Positions 17,959-27,142 are shown, counted from the stretch's first letter. The stretch: 64,000 bases of DNA from Plut-88900 sp965116945 (GCA_965116945.1 OZ220734.1:1612001-1676000), one strand, 5' to 3'. Notes: generated from the letters alone by a model not told the origin. Numbers and translations are program-made.

Positions 17959-17986
17959 CCGTCATTCCCGAGTAGTCGGGAATCCA
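17959..17986. repeat. Short intergenic repeat (GAATCC...GGAATGACGG family)
   Basis: The inverted form of a short dispersed repeat: CCGTCATTCCC, a variable centre, then GGGAATCCA. Related copies in the opposite orientation are at 26821-26846 and 27731-27760. The arms pair, giving a small hairpin with a variable middle. Confidence 0.6.
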
Positions 17987-18120
17987 GGGAGGCGGTGGTG
18001 CGGGAGCGCATCCGCTCCCCCGTAGGGGTGCTCCTCGTGGGTACCCTGCCTGTCACTCACCCTCTCTACCCCCACCCCCGCCCCGTTTACCCGTCATCCT
18101 CATCCCCGACCCCGAACCCC

Positions 18121-18242
18121 CTCCTCCCAGTACCAAACTAGAGGGAAGCACCTGCACCATGGTGCAGGTGCTTCCCTCTGTTTTTTCCTCCCCCTCTCCC
18201 TTAACGGCCCTAAGGGAGAGGGGGACCAAGGGGGTGAGGGTT
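18121..18242 (-). repeat. Two-hairpin dispersed repeat with variable palindromic core, copy 1
   Basis: Read on the minus strand: AACCCTCACCCCCTTG, a conserved hairpin (CCCTCTCCCTTA...TAAGGGAGAGGG), an A-rich link ending ACAG, a perfect 40-bp palindrome (18140-18179, centre CCATGG), then a GGTACTGGG tail. Related copies are at 26636-26760 and 34130-34270. On the plus strand the palindrome is followed by a run of six T and could act as a terminator. Confidence 0.75.
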
Positions 18243-18590
18243 CCCCTGCGGGGTCGGGGGCATCCCCCCAAAAGTGGGACATTTGCCCCTTGACTCTACC
18301 TGAACACCCGTACTATTCTCCACACCGTTCGAACATCAATTCACCTATTTCAAGGAGGAACCCAAAAACCCAGGGAAGCCCACCCGAGACCCAACGAGAG
18401 GACTCAACGCCCTCGCCCATCCCAACGGCCCTCGCACAGGCCCGAGGCTCAAGCAACCGACGCCATCTCCTCATCCCGTCGGGTCCCGTGTCCCCTTCCC
18501 TGGTAGTCAGGCGATGGAAAGACGCCCTGGATAGAGCCACAGCGGACCGGCCTTCCCCCGCCGAGAGATCCTCTCGGAGGCCGGTTTGTA

Positions 18591-18782
18591 GCGAGCTTGC
18601 GCTATACCAAGCAAGGGGAGGGGCGGGCCGGCTATCCCCGCCCGGGACTGGTTCCCGGGGGTTGGCCCGCAGGCGAGCTTACGCCATATCAAGCAAGGGG
18701 AAAGGCGGGCCGGCTCTACCCCGCCGGGACCGGATCCCGGGGGTCGGCCCGTCGGCGAGCTTACGCCATATCAAGCGAGGGG
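18591..18782. repeat. 82-bp tandem repeat, 2.3 copies
   Basis: Copies at 18591-18672 and 18673-18754 are each 82 bp and about 80 percent alike by eye, followed by the first 28 bp of a third copy (18755-18782). Each unit starts GCGAGCTT and contains a TATCAAGCAAGGGG-like block and a CCCGGG-centred inverted repeat. Diverged relatives flank the array on both sides. Confidence 0.75.
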
Positions 18783-19165
18783 TTTGCTGGACCGCCCAGA
18801 CCCGAGGGTGCGCGCCAGATAAGGTAATAGCAACTCCCGGGGGCCACAGCTGGATCCCTGGCCCCCATTGCGCCCTTGGGCGCCCGGGAGAGGGTCAAGG
18901 CTCGGATGTTTGCCCGAACAGCCCGAGCATCGTATCAAGCAGAAGGGTGCGGCCGGCTGCAATCCGCCCCCGGCGGACCTCCAAGGCCCCCGACAGCCGG
19001 AACACCGCATAAGAGTAGAGGCCGACCGGCTCACCAGGCGTCTTCCATCGCCGGCCCAGAACCCGACAGACAAACCAAAAACGAAACCCCACAATCGAAG
19101 ATCCGCCTCCGGAGGACTGAATAAGAATCCATCGTGTCGCCAACCCCCCGAACGAGTCCAGGCCC

Positions 19166-19194
19166 TTGCGCCGACATCGGTGTCATTGTAGAAT
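19166..19194 (+). promoter_or_regulatory. 5S rRNA promoter
   Basis: TTGCGC at 19166-19171 and TAGAAT at 19189-19194 with a 17-base spacer form a sigma-70-type promoter whose start point would fall just before the 5S gene. This indicates that the 5S gene is transcribed on its own. Confidence 0.6.
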
Positions 19195-19209
19195 TTCCCC
19201 CTGAATAAA

Positions 19210-19335
19210 GGCATTGCGGTGGCTATAGCGAGGTGGGCCCACCCGTTCTCATTCCGAACACGGAAGTGAAACACCTCTGCGCCGACGATACTAGAGGGGC
19301 AACTCTCCGTGGAAAATAGGACGCCGCCGGGTGCC
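19210..19335 (+). rRNA. rrf: 5S ribosomal RNA
   Basis: The sequence carries the conserved 5S landmarks in order: GGTGGCTATAGCG, the CCCGTTCTCATTCCGAACACGG loop region, GAAGTGAAACACCTC, GCGCCGA, and a GTGGAAAATAGGACGCCGCC segment closing helix I. GGCA at the 5' end pairs with TGCC at the 3' end; the exact ends are uncertain by a few bases. A CCTTTTTCTTTTTT run directly follows as terminator. No 16S or 23S gene flanks it, so the rRNA genes are unlinked here. Confidence 0.95.
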
Positions 19336-19417
19336 TTTTTCTTTTTTGCACCCCTTCTACCGTGTCCCTGGGCCCTGATCTTGTTCCACAGGACTCCCGA
19401 CACTAAAGGAGCCCTTG

Positions 19418-20791
19418 ATGCCAGGTACAAACCCCTCCGAACGGTTCAACGAACTGCAGCAGATCGCCGTGGAGCACTTCTGGCCCCACTCCCAGCAGGT
19501 TGCCGAGCTTTCCCAGCCCGGCGGACTCAATATCGTGGAGAGAGGCGATGGTTGCTGGGTTGAGGATATTCACGGTAACCGCTACTTCGACCTCATTTCG
19601 GGGATGCAGCTGCAGAACGTGGGTTACGGGCGGCGGGAAATCGCCGACGCGGTGGCCGGGCAGCTGGTGAAGATCAACTATTCCCCAGAGCACACCACCA
19701 ACGAGCCTGCCCTTCGCCTCGTTGACCGATTGGCCGCCTTGGCTCCCGACAAAGAGTCCCGTGTCTTCCTGGTCAGCGGCGGCTCCGAAGGCATCGAGAC
19801 CGCTCTCAAGATGGCAAAGAAATACCACAAGCTGAGAGGCGAGCCTGGGCGCTATAAGGTGATAAGCAGGACGGGGTCCTATCACGGTGGGACGCTGGCA
19901 ACCATCAGCCTGGGCGGCGGAGCGGGTGCCGGGGACAAGGACTTTGGGCCTCTTATGCCGGGCAACGTCCACGTCACCATGCCCAACCCGTACCGTTGCC
20001 TCCACTGCAGCCAGAAGGGAGAGTGCACCCTGCAATGCGGACAGGACATCGAGCGGGCCATCCTCGACGAAGGCCCTGAGCTTGTAGCAGCCTTCGTCGC
20101 CGAGCCCCTGTCTGCCGCTACCTGCACCGTCCCCCACCCAGACTATTGGCCCGCAGTCCGCTCAATCTGCGACCGCTACGGCGTCCTAATCATCGCAGAT
20201 GAAGTTGTAACGGGCTTCGGCAGGACCGGCAAGATGTTCGCCTCCGACCATTGGGGTCTGGTACCCGACATCCTGGTCGGGGCCAAGGGCCTGTCCAGCG
20301 GCTACCAGCCCATCGGCGCCGCCATTGCCACCAGGCAGGTGGCAGACACGTTCATCGGAGGAGACCGGGAGATGTTCCGGCACATCTTCACCTTTGGAGG
20401 CCACCCCGCGGCTTGCGCTGCTGCACTGGCCAACCTGGACATCCTCGAAAGGGAGGGACTCGTAGAGAATTCCGCCAAAATGGGGTCATACCTTTTCGAA
20501 CAATTACAAACTCTCTACGAACACCCCATAGTCGGCGACATTCGCGGCGGCCTGGGCCTTCTCTGTGGTATAGAACTGGTCAAGGACCGGGCCACGAAGG
20601 AGAGATTCCCTGCGGAGGCGGGCCTCGGGCGACAGATTACAGCGGCCTTTCTCAGGCATGGCCTTCTCGCCCGACAAAGAGGCGACATCATTTTCCTGAT
20701 TCCTCCCCTGATAGTGACCCGAGATGAGATCGACTATGTGGTCGGGCAGGTAGGAAAAGTGCTTTCGGACGTGGAGAGCGCGGTCGACTAG
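19418..20791 (+). CDS. Class III PLP aminotransferase
   Basis: A 457-residue fold-type I class III aminotransferase. The phosphate-binding region is VSGGSEGIETALKMAKKYH, the cofactor block IIADEVVTGFGRTG lies near 258-271, and the Schiff-base Lys is K290 in GAKGLSSGYQP. An insertion with four cysteines (C194, C197, C203, C207) could bind a metal; similar Cys clusters occur in relatives of this branch. ATG 19418 is chosen over an overlapping TTG because AAAGGAG lies seven bases upstream. Likely transaminates an omega-amino acid or beta-alanine-type substrate with pyruvate; specificity is inferred only. Confidence 0.88.
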   Translation: MPGTNPSERFNELQQIAVEHFWPHSQQVAELSQPGGLNIVERGDGCWVEDIHGNRYFDLISGMQLQNVGYGRREIADAVAGQLVKINYSPEHTTNEPALRLVDRLAALAPDKESRVFLVSGGSEGIETALKMAKKYHKLRGEPGRYKVISRTGSYHGGTLATISLGGGAGAGDKDFGPLMPGNVHVTMPNPYRCLHCSQKGECTLQCGQDIERAILDEGPELVAAFVAEPLSAATCTVPHPDYWPAVRSICDRYGVLIIADEVVTGFGRTGKMFASDHWGLVPDILVGAKGLSSGYQPIGAAIATRQVADTFIGGDREMFRHIFTFGGHPAACAAALANLDILEREGLVENSAKMGSYLFEQLQTLYEHPIVGDIRGGLGLLCGIELVKDRATKERFPAEAGLGRQITAAFLRHGLLARQRGDIIFLIPPLIVTRDEIDYVVGQVGKVLSDVESAVD

Positions 20792-20871
20792 CCTCTTCAG
20801 CCTCCGTGATATACTCACAACCGTGAGCCCGTGCCCGAAACCCTCCCAAAATCCTCTCCAAAGAGAATCTC

Positions 20872-23550
20872 ATGACAGATAATCGCGACTTATTCCAAGC
20901 AAAGAAAACCCTGGACAACGCCAATAGTACCGTATCCTACTACGACCTCAATTCTGCGGCTCAGACGCTAAGTGTCGACCTCTCTTCCATTCCTTTCACC
21001 ATACGGGTGTTGTTGGAAAACGTGCTCCGCCACTGTGGAAACGGCACGGTTACCGAGGATGACGTCGCCACTGTGGCCCGGTGGACGCCCGAGGGTACTT
21101 CCCGACCGGACATTCCGTTCATGCCCTCCCGGGTGCTCATGCAGGATTTCACTGGGGTGCCTGCAATCGTAGACCTGACAGCCATGCGCTCCGAAGTGGC
21201 CAGGCGTGGCGGGGATCCTCAGAAGATCAATCCTGTAGTGCCTGTAGACCTGGTTATCGATCACTCGGTGCAGGTCGACTTTGCCGGACTACCCACCGCC
21301 CTTGCCCAGAACGTCGACAAAGAGTACGAACGCAACGGTGAACGCTACGGCCTTCTCCGCTGGGCCCAGACTGCCTTCAACAATCTCAGAGTCGTTCCCC
21401 CTGGCGCGGGCATCGTTCACCAGGTCAACCTGGAATATCTTGCGACGGTTGTCACCTCAGTGGGAGCCAATAGTGAGTCCGTGGCCTTCCCCGACACCCT
21501 TATAGGCACCGACTCACACACCACTATGATTAATGGACTCGGAGTAGTGGGGTGGGGTGTTGGTGGCATAGAAGCCGAAGCGGTGCTGCTGGGTCAGCCC
21601 TACTACATGCTCCTGCCAGATGTGGTCGGGTTCAGGTTAACCGGCGCTCTCCCCGAAGGCTCTACAGCTACGGACCTCGTTCTGACCGTAGTCCAGATGT
21701 TGAGACAAAGGGGCGTAGTCGGTAAGTTCGTAGAGTTCTGTGGCCCTGGCCTTTCCAATCTGTCCCTGCCCGACCGCGCCACCATTGCCAATATGGCCCC
21801 TGAATACGGAGCAACCGTCGGATTCTTCCCGGTTGACTCGGAAACCCTGGCCTACCTTGCGGGCACAGGCAGAGAAGCGGGGCAGGTCAAGCTGGTGGAA
21901 GACTACTCCAGGTCCCAGGGCCTCTTCCGCACCGACGACTCCCCCGAACCCCTCTTTTCCGACCTCCTTGAACTCGACCTATCCCAAGTCGAGCCCAGCC
22001 TCGCAGGCCCCAAGCGTCCCCAGGACAAGGTCAGCCTGCGGGATATGAAAGAGGTGTTCGTCAACAACCTGAAGGATGTCTATGGAAAGGAGAATGCCTC
22101 GTCCAACGGTGGCCCTTCGAAGGATAGGCTGGACCACGGATCGGTAGTAATAGCAGCGATTACAAGCTGTACCAACACCTCCAACCCCTCTGTAATGGTA
22201 GGAGCGGGTCTCCTGGCCAAGAAGGCGGTTGAGAGAGGCCTCGAAACGAAGCCCTGGGTAAAGACCAGCATGGCCCCCGGGTCCCGAGTCGTAGAAGACT
22301 ACCTGACGGCCTCAGGGGTGCTGCATTACCTGGAAGATCTGAGATTCCATATTGTTGGATACGGCTGTACTACCTGCATAGGCAATAGCGGCCCTCTTAC
22401 CGAATCGGTGCTGGATGGCATAGGCCAGGACGACCTTGTAGCTGCGTCGGTGCTCAGTGGTAACCGCAACTTCGAAGGACGGGTCCATCCCGTGGTCAAG
22501 GCCAATTACCTGGCCTCACCGATGCTGGTAGTGGCTTTTGCGCTGGCCGGTCGGGTGGACATTGACCTTACCAGCGAACCTATTGGCATGGACTCCGAAG
22601 GGGAACCCGTTTACCTTAAAGACCTGTGGCCCTCCCAGCAGGAAGTGCGAGACACCCTCGCCGCCGCCCTTCGTCCAGACGTCTTCCGAGAGCGCTACGG
22701 CAAGGTGTTCGAAGGTGATTTAAGATGGCAGGAACTGGACATTCCGGAGGGTGCAATCTACCAGTGGGAGCGAGACTCGACGTACGTCAAGGAGCTTCCC
22801 ATCTTCCGAAACCTCCCCGACTCCCCCTCCGAAGTGCAGGACATACGAAAGGCTCGGGTGTTGGTGAAGGTCGGGGACTCTATCACGACGGACCACATCT
22901 CACCTGCAGGACGCATCCAGGCCAAGAGCCCCGCTGGATACTACCTCACCGACAAGAACGTTCCCGTCCCTCAGTTTAATGCCTACGGCGCCCGACGCGG
23001 GAACCACGAAGTGATGATGCGGGGCACCTTCGCCAACGTTAGACTACGGAACCAGCTCGCTCCTGGCACCGAGGGTGGTTGGACCCGGCACTTGCCCGAC
23101 GGTATGGACATGAACATCTTCGAGGCATCTGAAGAGTACAAGCGTGAAGGGGTTCCGACTCTGGTGCTGGCAGGCAAAGAGTATGGATCTGGGAGCTCTC
23201 GGGACTGGGCGGCTAAGGGGCCATACCTGCTAGGAATAAAGGCTACCCTTGCCGAAGGCTACGAGCGAATCCATCGAAGCAACCTTGTCGGCATGGGAGT
23301 GCTGCCACTCCAGTACAAAGCCGGAGACAGCGCCGAGAATCTCGGTCTCACGGGCGAAGAGCTCTATGACATTGAAGGGATAGCCGAAGGGCTATCAGTA
23401 GGCAAAGAGCTAACGGTTACTGCAACAGCGGCTGACGCGTCGGTAAAGACGTTCTCCGTGATTGCCCGTATTGACGTGCCCGTCGAGCTGGAATACTACC
23501 GCCACGGGGGTGTACTTCAATACGTTTTGCGGCAGCTTATGGGTGAATAG
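20872..23550 (+). CDS. acnA: Aconitate hydratase
   Basis: An 892-residue aconitase of the AcnA/IRP1 type, full length. It converts citrate to isocitrate in the TCA cycle through a [4Fe-4S] cluster. The cluster cysteines are visible in TSCTNTSNPSVM and in GYGCTTCIGNSGP, and other landmarks are the GTDSHTTMINGLGVVGWGVGG block and the C-terminal swivel-domain motifs EYGSGSSRDWAAKGP and ERIHRSNLVGMGVLPL. Transcription likely ends at the hairpin at 23569-23604. It is the only core central-carbon enzyme in the window. Confidence 0.97.
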   Translation: MTDNRDLFQAKKTLDNANSTVSYYDLNSAAQTLSVDLSSIPFTIRVLLENVLRHCGNGTVTEDDVATVARWTPEGTSRPDIPFMPSRVLMQDFTGVPAIVDLTAMRSEVARRGGDPQKINPVVPVDLVIDHSVQVDFAGLPTALAQNVDKEYERNGERYGLLRWAQTAFNNLRVVPPGAGIVHQVNLEYLATVVTSVGANSESVAFPDTLIGTDSHTTMINGLGVVGWGVGGIEAEAVLLGQPYYMLLPDVVGFRLTGALPEGSTATDLVLTVVQMLRQRGVVGKFVEFCGPGLSNLSLPDRATIANMAPEYGATVGFFPVDSETLAYLAGTGREAGQVKLVEDYSRSQGLFRTDDSPEPLFSDLLELDLSQVEPSLAGPKRPQDKVSLRDMKEVFVNNLKDVYGKENASSNGGPSKDRLDHGSVVIAAITSCTNTSNPSVMVGAGLLAKKAVERGLETKPWVKTSMAPGSRVVEDYLTASGVLHYLEDLRFHIVGYGCTTCIGNSGPLTESVLDGIGQDDLVAASVLSGNRNFEGRVHPVVKANYLASPMLVVAFALAGRVDIDLTSEPIGMDSEGEPVYLKDLWPSQQEVRDTLAAALRPDVFRERYGKVFEGDLRWQELDIPEGAIYQWERDSTYVKELPIFRNLPDSPSEVQDIRKARVLVKVGDSITTDHISPAGRIQAKSPAGYYLTDKNVPVPQFNAYGARRGNHEVMMRGTFANVRLRNQLAPGTEGGWTRHLPDGMDMNIFEASEEYKREGVPTLVLAGKEYGSGSSRDWAAKGPYLLGIKATLAEGYERIHRSNLVGMGVLPLQYKAGDSAENLGLTGEELYDIEGIAEGLSVGKELTVTATAADASVKTFSVIARIDVPVELEYYRHGGVLQYVLRQLMGE

Positions 23551-23568
23551 TAGGCAAATCAGCCATCA

Positions 23569-23604
23569 AAAGACGGCGCGGGTCCGAAGAACTGCGCCGT
23601 CTTT
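23569..23604. terminator. Terminator hairpin between acnA and the RidA-like gene
   Basis: Perfect 11-bp arms (AAAGACGGCGC at 23569-23579 and its complement at 23594-23604) around a 14-base loop, ending in a short T run on both strands. It lies between two convergent genes and can serve both. Confidence 0.75.
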
Positions 23605-23628
23605 CTAGTTCTGTGTGGGTTGCTGAGT

Positions 23629-24099
23629 CTAGTTGGGTACGCTGCCATCATCCTCGATTTCAAGGATCATCTCTATCTCTATACAGCCGTTGCCGGGAAG
23701 ACCGGAGAAACCTATTGCCGACCTTGCGTGCCGGCCCTTGTCTCCAAAGACCTCGACCAGGAGGTCAGAGCAGCCGTTGGCAACTGCAGGGTGCTGGCTG
23801 AACCCGACGGCGGCATTAACCATGCAGAGCAGCTTTACTACCCTCTTCACCTTGTCCAGGTCTCCAATGGCGCCCTTGACCGTACCGAGCAGGGCAATAC
23901 ATGTTTTGCGTGCCGCCTCGTAGCCTTCCTCAACGGTGACATCCGTTCCAAGCTGTCCCAGGGCGTCGGTGAGGTCCCCGATGTGACCCGAGACATAAAG
24001 CAGGTTACCGGTCCGTACGCTGGGAACGTAATTCCCCACTGGGTTTCGGACTTCGGGCAGGGTGATGCCAAGATCTTGCAGTTTCTGTTCAACCTTCAT
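23629..24099 (-). CDS. RidA/YjgF-family protein
   Basis: A 156-residue member of the RidA (YjgF/YER057c) superfamily, from the longer branch often annotated as endoribonuclease L-PSP-like. Typical features are LPEVRNPVGNYVPSVRTGNLLYVSGHIG and LDKVKRVVKLLCMVNAAVGF. RidA proteins hydrolyse reactive 2-aminoacrylate and other imines made by PLP enzymes, which fits the several aminotransferases in this window. The Arg that anchors the substrate carboxylate in true RidA is not placed with certainty here (GRHARSAIG region). ATG 24099 has GGAGGAACAAC upstream. Confidence 0.85.
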   Translation of the reverse strand: MKVEQKLQDLGITLPEVRNPVGNYVPSVRTGNLLYVSGHIGDLTDALGQLGTDVTVEEGYEAARKTCIALLGTVKGAIGDLDKVKRVVKLLCMVNAAVGFSQHPAVANGCSDLLVEVFGDKGRHARSAIGFSGLPGNGCIEIEMILEIEDDGSVPN

Positions 24100-24255
24100 G
24101 TTGTTCCTCCAAATGGACGATATTTGTGCAGAGACTCTCGGCGGGATTCTAGCATGGTCTATCGCGTGGTTGTCAGTGGTGTCGGGCTTTGCTAGCATTC
24201 ACCTAATTGGATCGAAAGAACGGGCTATACGGCCTGCACACCAAGGAGGAGCAAT

Positions 24256-25170
24256 TTGAGCAAGTTTAGAGGGATATTCACTCCCATCTGCACCCCCTTC
24301 TCCCGAGGGGACCAGAGTATCGACGAGGGCAGCCTCAGGCGCCTTATAGAGTTCCAACTGGAAAGCGGTGTTCACGGGATTATCCCGTGCGGCGGCACCG
24401 GTGAATTCGCGAGCCTGAGCTTCGATGAGCGGAAACGAGTCACCGAGATGACTGTAGACCAGGTGGCTGGTCGCGTGCCGGTAATGGCTCACACGGGCGC
24501 TTGCAGCACCTGGGAGACGATTGAGCTGAGCAAGCATGCTGAGGCTGCAGGCTGTGACGCCCTTATGATCGTGCCTCCGTTCTACGAGGTGCCCACCACG
24601 GACGAGTTGGCCGACCATTACCAGGCCGTCAATGACGCCGTGCCCCTGCCCATTATGGTCTATAACATCCCGGCCCACTCCAAAGTGAACCTCACCCCCG
24701 AGGTTCTCGCACGGCTGGTCGAAATCCCCAACGTCCAGATGATCAAGGACTCCACGGGAGACCTGGTGCAGTTTCAGCGGGTGCTGGAGGAGAGGTCTGA
24801 GGACCTGATCATATTCAACGGCTCTGACACCGGGTCGTTGGCCGGGCTTCTCCACGGAGCCAAGGGCTGTGTTTGGGGGGTGGCCAACGCTACTCCGAAG
24901 CTGTGCGTTGAGCTCTTTGAGCTGGTGGCGGAGAGGAAAGACTGGCACGCCGCCCGAGAACTCTGGCGACCGCTTTACCGCCTAAACCACTTCTTCGAAA
25001 CCGAGGGATATGCTGCCACCGCCAAGGCCGCCACGGCGATGGCCGGCGTCGACATAGGCATTCCCCGTTCCCCGTTCAGGCCGCTGACCGCGGAGCAGGA
25101 GTCCAGGCTGGAAGGCCTTATGAGCGATCTGGGCGTAGCGGCACGGGAGGCGGCTCCGGCAATCGGGTAG
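24256..25170 (+). CDS. DapA-like dihydrodipicolinate synthase/N-acetylneuraminate lyase family protein
   Basis: A 304-residue class I aldolase. Visible features: GIIPCGGTGEFASLS (phosphate/carboxylate loop, GTGEF 47-51), Y136 in MVYNIPAHS, and the Schiff-base lysine K164 in QMIKDSTGD. The start is TTG at 24256, with AAGGAGGAGCAA upstream. No other lysine-biosynthesis gene is near, and environmental genomes carry many DapA paralogs for catabolic keto-acid cleavage, so a catabolic aldolase is as likely as DapA itself. The terminator at 25201-25230 follows. Confidence 0.87.
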   Translation: MSKFRGIFTPICTPFSRGDQSIDEGSLRRLIEFQLESGVHGIIPCGGTGEFASLSFDERKRVTEMTVDQVAGRVPVMAHTGACSTWETIELSKHAEAAGCDALMIVPPFYEVPTTDELADHYQAVNDAVPLPIMVYNIPAHSKVNLTPEVLARLVEIPNVQMIKDSTGDLVQFQRVLEERSEDLIIFNGSDTGSLAGLLHGAKGCVWGVANATPKLCVELFELVAERKDWHAARELWRPLYRLNHFFETEGYAATAKAATAMAGVDIGIPRSPFRPLTAEQESRLEGLMSDLGVAAREAAPAIG

Positions 25171-25200
25171 TCCACGCCTGCATATAGGGTTAGCAAGTAG

Positions 25201-25230
25201 ATCGGCGGGTGCGATTTCGCACCCGCCGAT
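25201..25230. terminator. Bidirectional terminator hairpin
   Basis: Perfect 14-bp arms (25201-25214 and 25217-25230, beginning ATCGGCGGG) separated by two bases, between the convergent DapA-like and amidohydrolase genes. T-rich sequence follows on the plus strand. Confidence 0.72.
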
Positions 25231-25254
25231 TTGTCTAACGTGGGGGTGTGCAGG

Positions 25255-26355
25255 TCAGTCGTTGAGGTTGAAGAGGCTGACGACGTTGTCGTGGACGCAG
25301 GCCTTCTTCACGTCTTCGGGGAGGTCCCTGAAGGTTCGGTCGATGACCTCCTGGGAGTCGGGCCACGAGCCATCTCTGTGAGGGTAATCGGTGGACCACA
25401 TAATGTTCTTGAGGTAGCCCAGTTCCCACATCGCCTTGGTGCCCCAGTAGTCGATGATGAAGCTGGCGTAGACCTGGCGCTTGAAGTACTCGGAGGGGAG
25501 TAGAGGGAGTTCCAGGTCGGTGAGGCGGCGGTCGTAGGAATAGTCCATGCGCTCGAGCATGAAGGGAAGCCAACCAATGCCGCTTTCGCCCAGGATGGCG
25601 TTGAGTCTCGGGTGCCGTTCTAGGACGCCAGAGAAGATGAGGGCACAGAGGACTTCGTCGGCGCGGGAGGGGGCAAGACAGAGGCTGACCGCCGCGGCGG
25701 ATGGGTGATCCTTGTCGGAGAAGGTGGTGGATATGTTGAAGGCGTGGAAGGAGACGGGAAGCTGGGTGTCTTCGCCGGCTTCCCACAGCGGCTCCCATTC
25801 ATCGCTCCAGAAGGGGTGGGTCATGGTTGCAGGAGCAAACTCAGCGCCACGGATACCGATCTCGGCCAGCCTGGAGAGCTCTGCACCCGCAACCTTGCCG
25901 TCGTGGTTGGGGATCTCTCCCAAAGGCACGAGCCAGTCGGGGTCATACTGCTGCCATTCGGAGATGTAGTCGTTGTAGGCGCGGTATGTGGCGGCCAGAG
26001 CTTCCTTGTCGTCAAAGCTGCGGTCGGTGGTCAGAATGCCGTAGATCACCTCCGCGTCCACGCCGTCGCGTTCCTGGTCGGCCCTCCTTAGCTTGTAGTC
26101 AGAACAGCGGAGGTCGCCGATGGTGAAGCCCTCGCGTTCGAGCATCTCGCCGCGCTTGCCGCCATTGACGCCCGGGCCGTACCAGCCGGCGCGAGTCATG
26201 GTGCGGCCTTCGACCATCCAGTAGTTGCCGTCGGGCCTGGGCTCGACGTACGGGACCTTGTCCTTCCACTCAGCCGGGGCCCTGGAAGTAAAGGCGTCGT
26301 GGGGAAGCCACTGCAAATCGAGGTGGCTGTCCGCTGAAATAATCCGGTATCCCAT
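25255..26355 (-). CDS. Amidohydrolase-2 family metal hydrolase (paralog D)
   Basis: A 366-residue amidohydrolase-2 protein. N-terminal motif ISADSHLDLQWLP (HxD in place of HxH), metal-Asp motif STDYPHRDGSWP near the C-terminus, and the LGESGIGWLPFMLERMD segment also seen in paralogs A and F. ATG 26355 is preceded by GGGGGTGAACGGG, nearly the same leader as paralog A, supporting this start over the GTG three codons upstream. It belongs to the same subgroup as paralogs A and F by motif wording. Function: metal-dependent hydrolase or decarboxylase of unknown substrate. Confidence 0.86.
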   Translation of the reverse strand: MGYRIISADSHLDLQWLPHDAFTSRAPAEWKDKVPYVEPRPDGNYWMVEGRTMTRAGWYGPGVNGGKRGEMLEREGFTIGDLRCSDYKLRRADQERDGVDAEVIYGILTTDRSFDDKEALAATYRAYNDYISEWQQYDPDWLVPLGEIPNHDGKVAGAELSRLAEIGIRGAEFAPATMTHPFWSDEWEPLWEAGEDTQLPVSFHAFNISTTFSDKDHPSAAAVSLCLAPSRADEVLCALIFSGVLERHPRLNAILGESGIGWLPFMLERMDYSYDRRLTDLELPLLPSEYFKRQVYASFIIDYWGTKAMWELGYLKNIMWSTDYPHRDGSWPDSQEVIDRTFRDLPEDVKKACVHDNVVSLFNLND

Positions 26356-26635
26356 CCCGTTCACCCCCTGCGTTAAATCGATTGGGTAAAGACCGGCCTG
26401 TGAGGGCCATTGTTAACGCTATGGGCCTTGAGGTCAAGCGGCCGGAAGTGAGACGGCGGCCAGGGTATTCAGTTGGGAGGTTGGGCGCCCCGGGATGTTA
26501 AGGGGGTTTTGATTGAATTGGGGTTTCAGGCATGGGTTTGATTGTTTAAGGGTCGGGGAGGGGAACCCTCACTCCTCGGGAGGGCGACCGGCGGGTCGAC
26601 CCTACGGGAAGGGGACACCCCCGGCCCCACCGGGT

Positions 26636-26760
26636 AACCCTCACCCCCTTGATCCCCCTCTCCCTTAGGGCCTGTAAGGGAGAGGGGAAGAGAAGAACAG
26701 GGGCAGAGGTTGGCGCTCCAGCGCCAACCTCTGCCCCTAATTCAGTACTGGGGCAAGGGG
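26636..26760 (+). repeat. Two-hairpin dispersed repeat with variable palindromic core, copy 2
   Basis: AACCCTCACCCCCTTGATCC, then the conserved hairpin CCCCTCTCCCTTA...TAAGGGAGAGGGG, an A-rich link, a perfect palindrome with 18-bp arms (26700-26717 and 26720-26737), and the tail TAATTCAGTACTGGGG. The flanks match copies 1 and 3 closely, but the palindromic core sequence is unrelated. Confidence 0.78.
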
Positions 26761-27004
26761 AGGGGATGACGGATGGGGAGGGGTGAGTTGCGGGGTCAGG
26801 AGTGAGTGTTTTGGAGGGATGGATTCCTGCCTCCGCAGGAATGACGGTGTAAAGGGAGGAGGTTGCCAGCGCCCCCTCTGCGGTGTTTGCCGGGGCGTCG
26901 GGGGTCGGAGCGTGGGGAATTGCTTGCACATTTGCACAGGCAATCTTCGCAACGCCGGGTACGGCGGAGCGGAAATACATCCGCGCGAAGGCGCGGGCAT
27001 CCAC

Positions 27005-27142
27005 AGCGGAGGGAAAAGCTCGCAATGGGGTTAGCTGTGGGGATACGTCTGCGGCGAGCCTGGGCAGGCATCCACGGCGGAGGGGGGCACTCGCGAGGGG
27101 TAGCCGTGGGAACATCTGTGGCGAGTCAAGGCAGGCATCCAT
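27005..27142. repeat. Imperfect tandem repeat, about 70 bp unit
   Basis: Two adjacent units (27005-27075 and 27076-27142), each running from a GCGGAGG-like block through CTCGC, AGCCGTGG/AGCTGTGG and GGCGAG to GGCAGGCATCCA. Partial copies of the GGCATCCAC end lie at about 26996-27004 and 27187-27200. Non-coding. Confidence 0.55.

Larger units (their letters stand above)
17758..19165. other. Repeat-rich non-coding region upstream of 5S rRNA
   Basis: About 1.4 kb without a convincing gene. It contains a short GAATCC-type repeat (17959-17986), a variable-core palindromic element (18121-18242), an 82-bp tandem repeat (18591-18782) and a more diverged copy of that unit near 18928-18990. A promoter-like TTGACT at 18290 is followed by TACTAT 15 bases later. 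The open frames here are low-complexity, rich in Arg/Pro/Gly, and match no family. I looked for RNase P, tmRNA and SRP RNA signatures and found none I would defend. Confidence 0.6.

Noticed and set aside
18290..19012. Plus-strand 240-codon open frame upstream of 5S rRNA
   Set aside because: It is a translation of the GC-rich tandem repeats, has low-complexity composition and no recognisable domain.
18868..19165. Possible RNase P RNA, suggested by an AGAACCCGACAGAC segment near 19058
   Set aside because: The conserved GAGGAAAGTCC core and other universal RNase P elements are not present in the right order on either strand.
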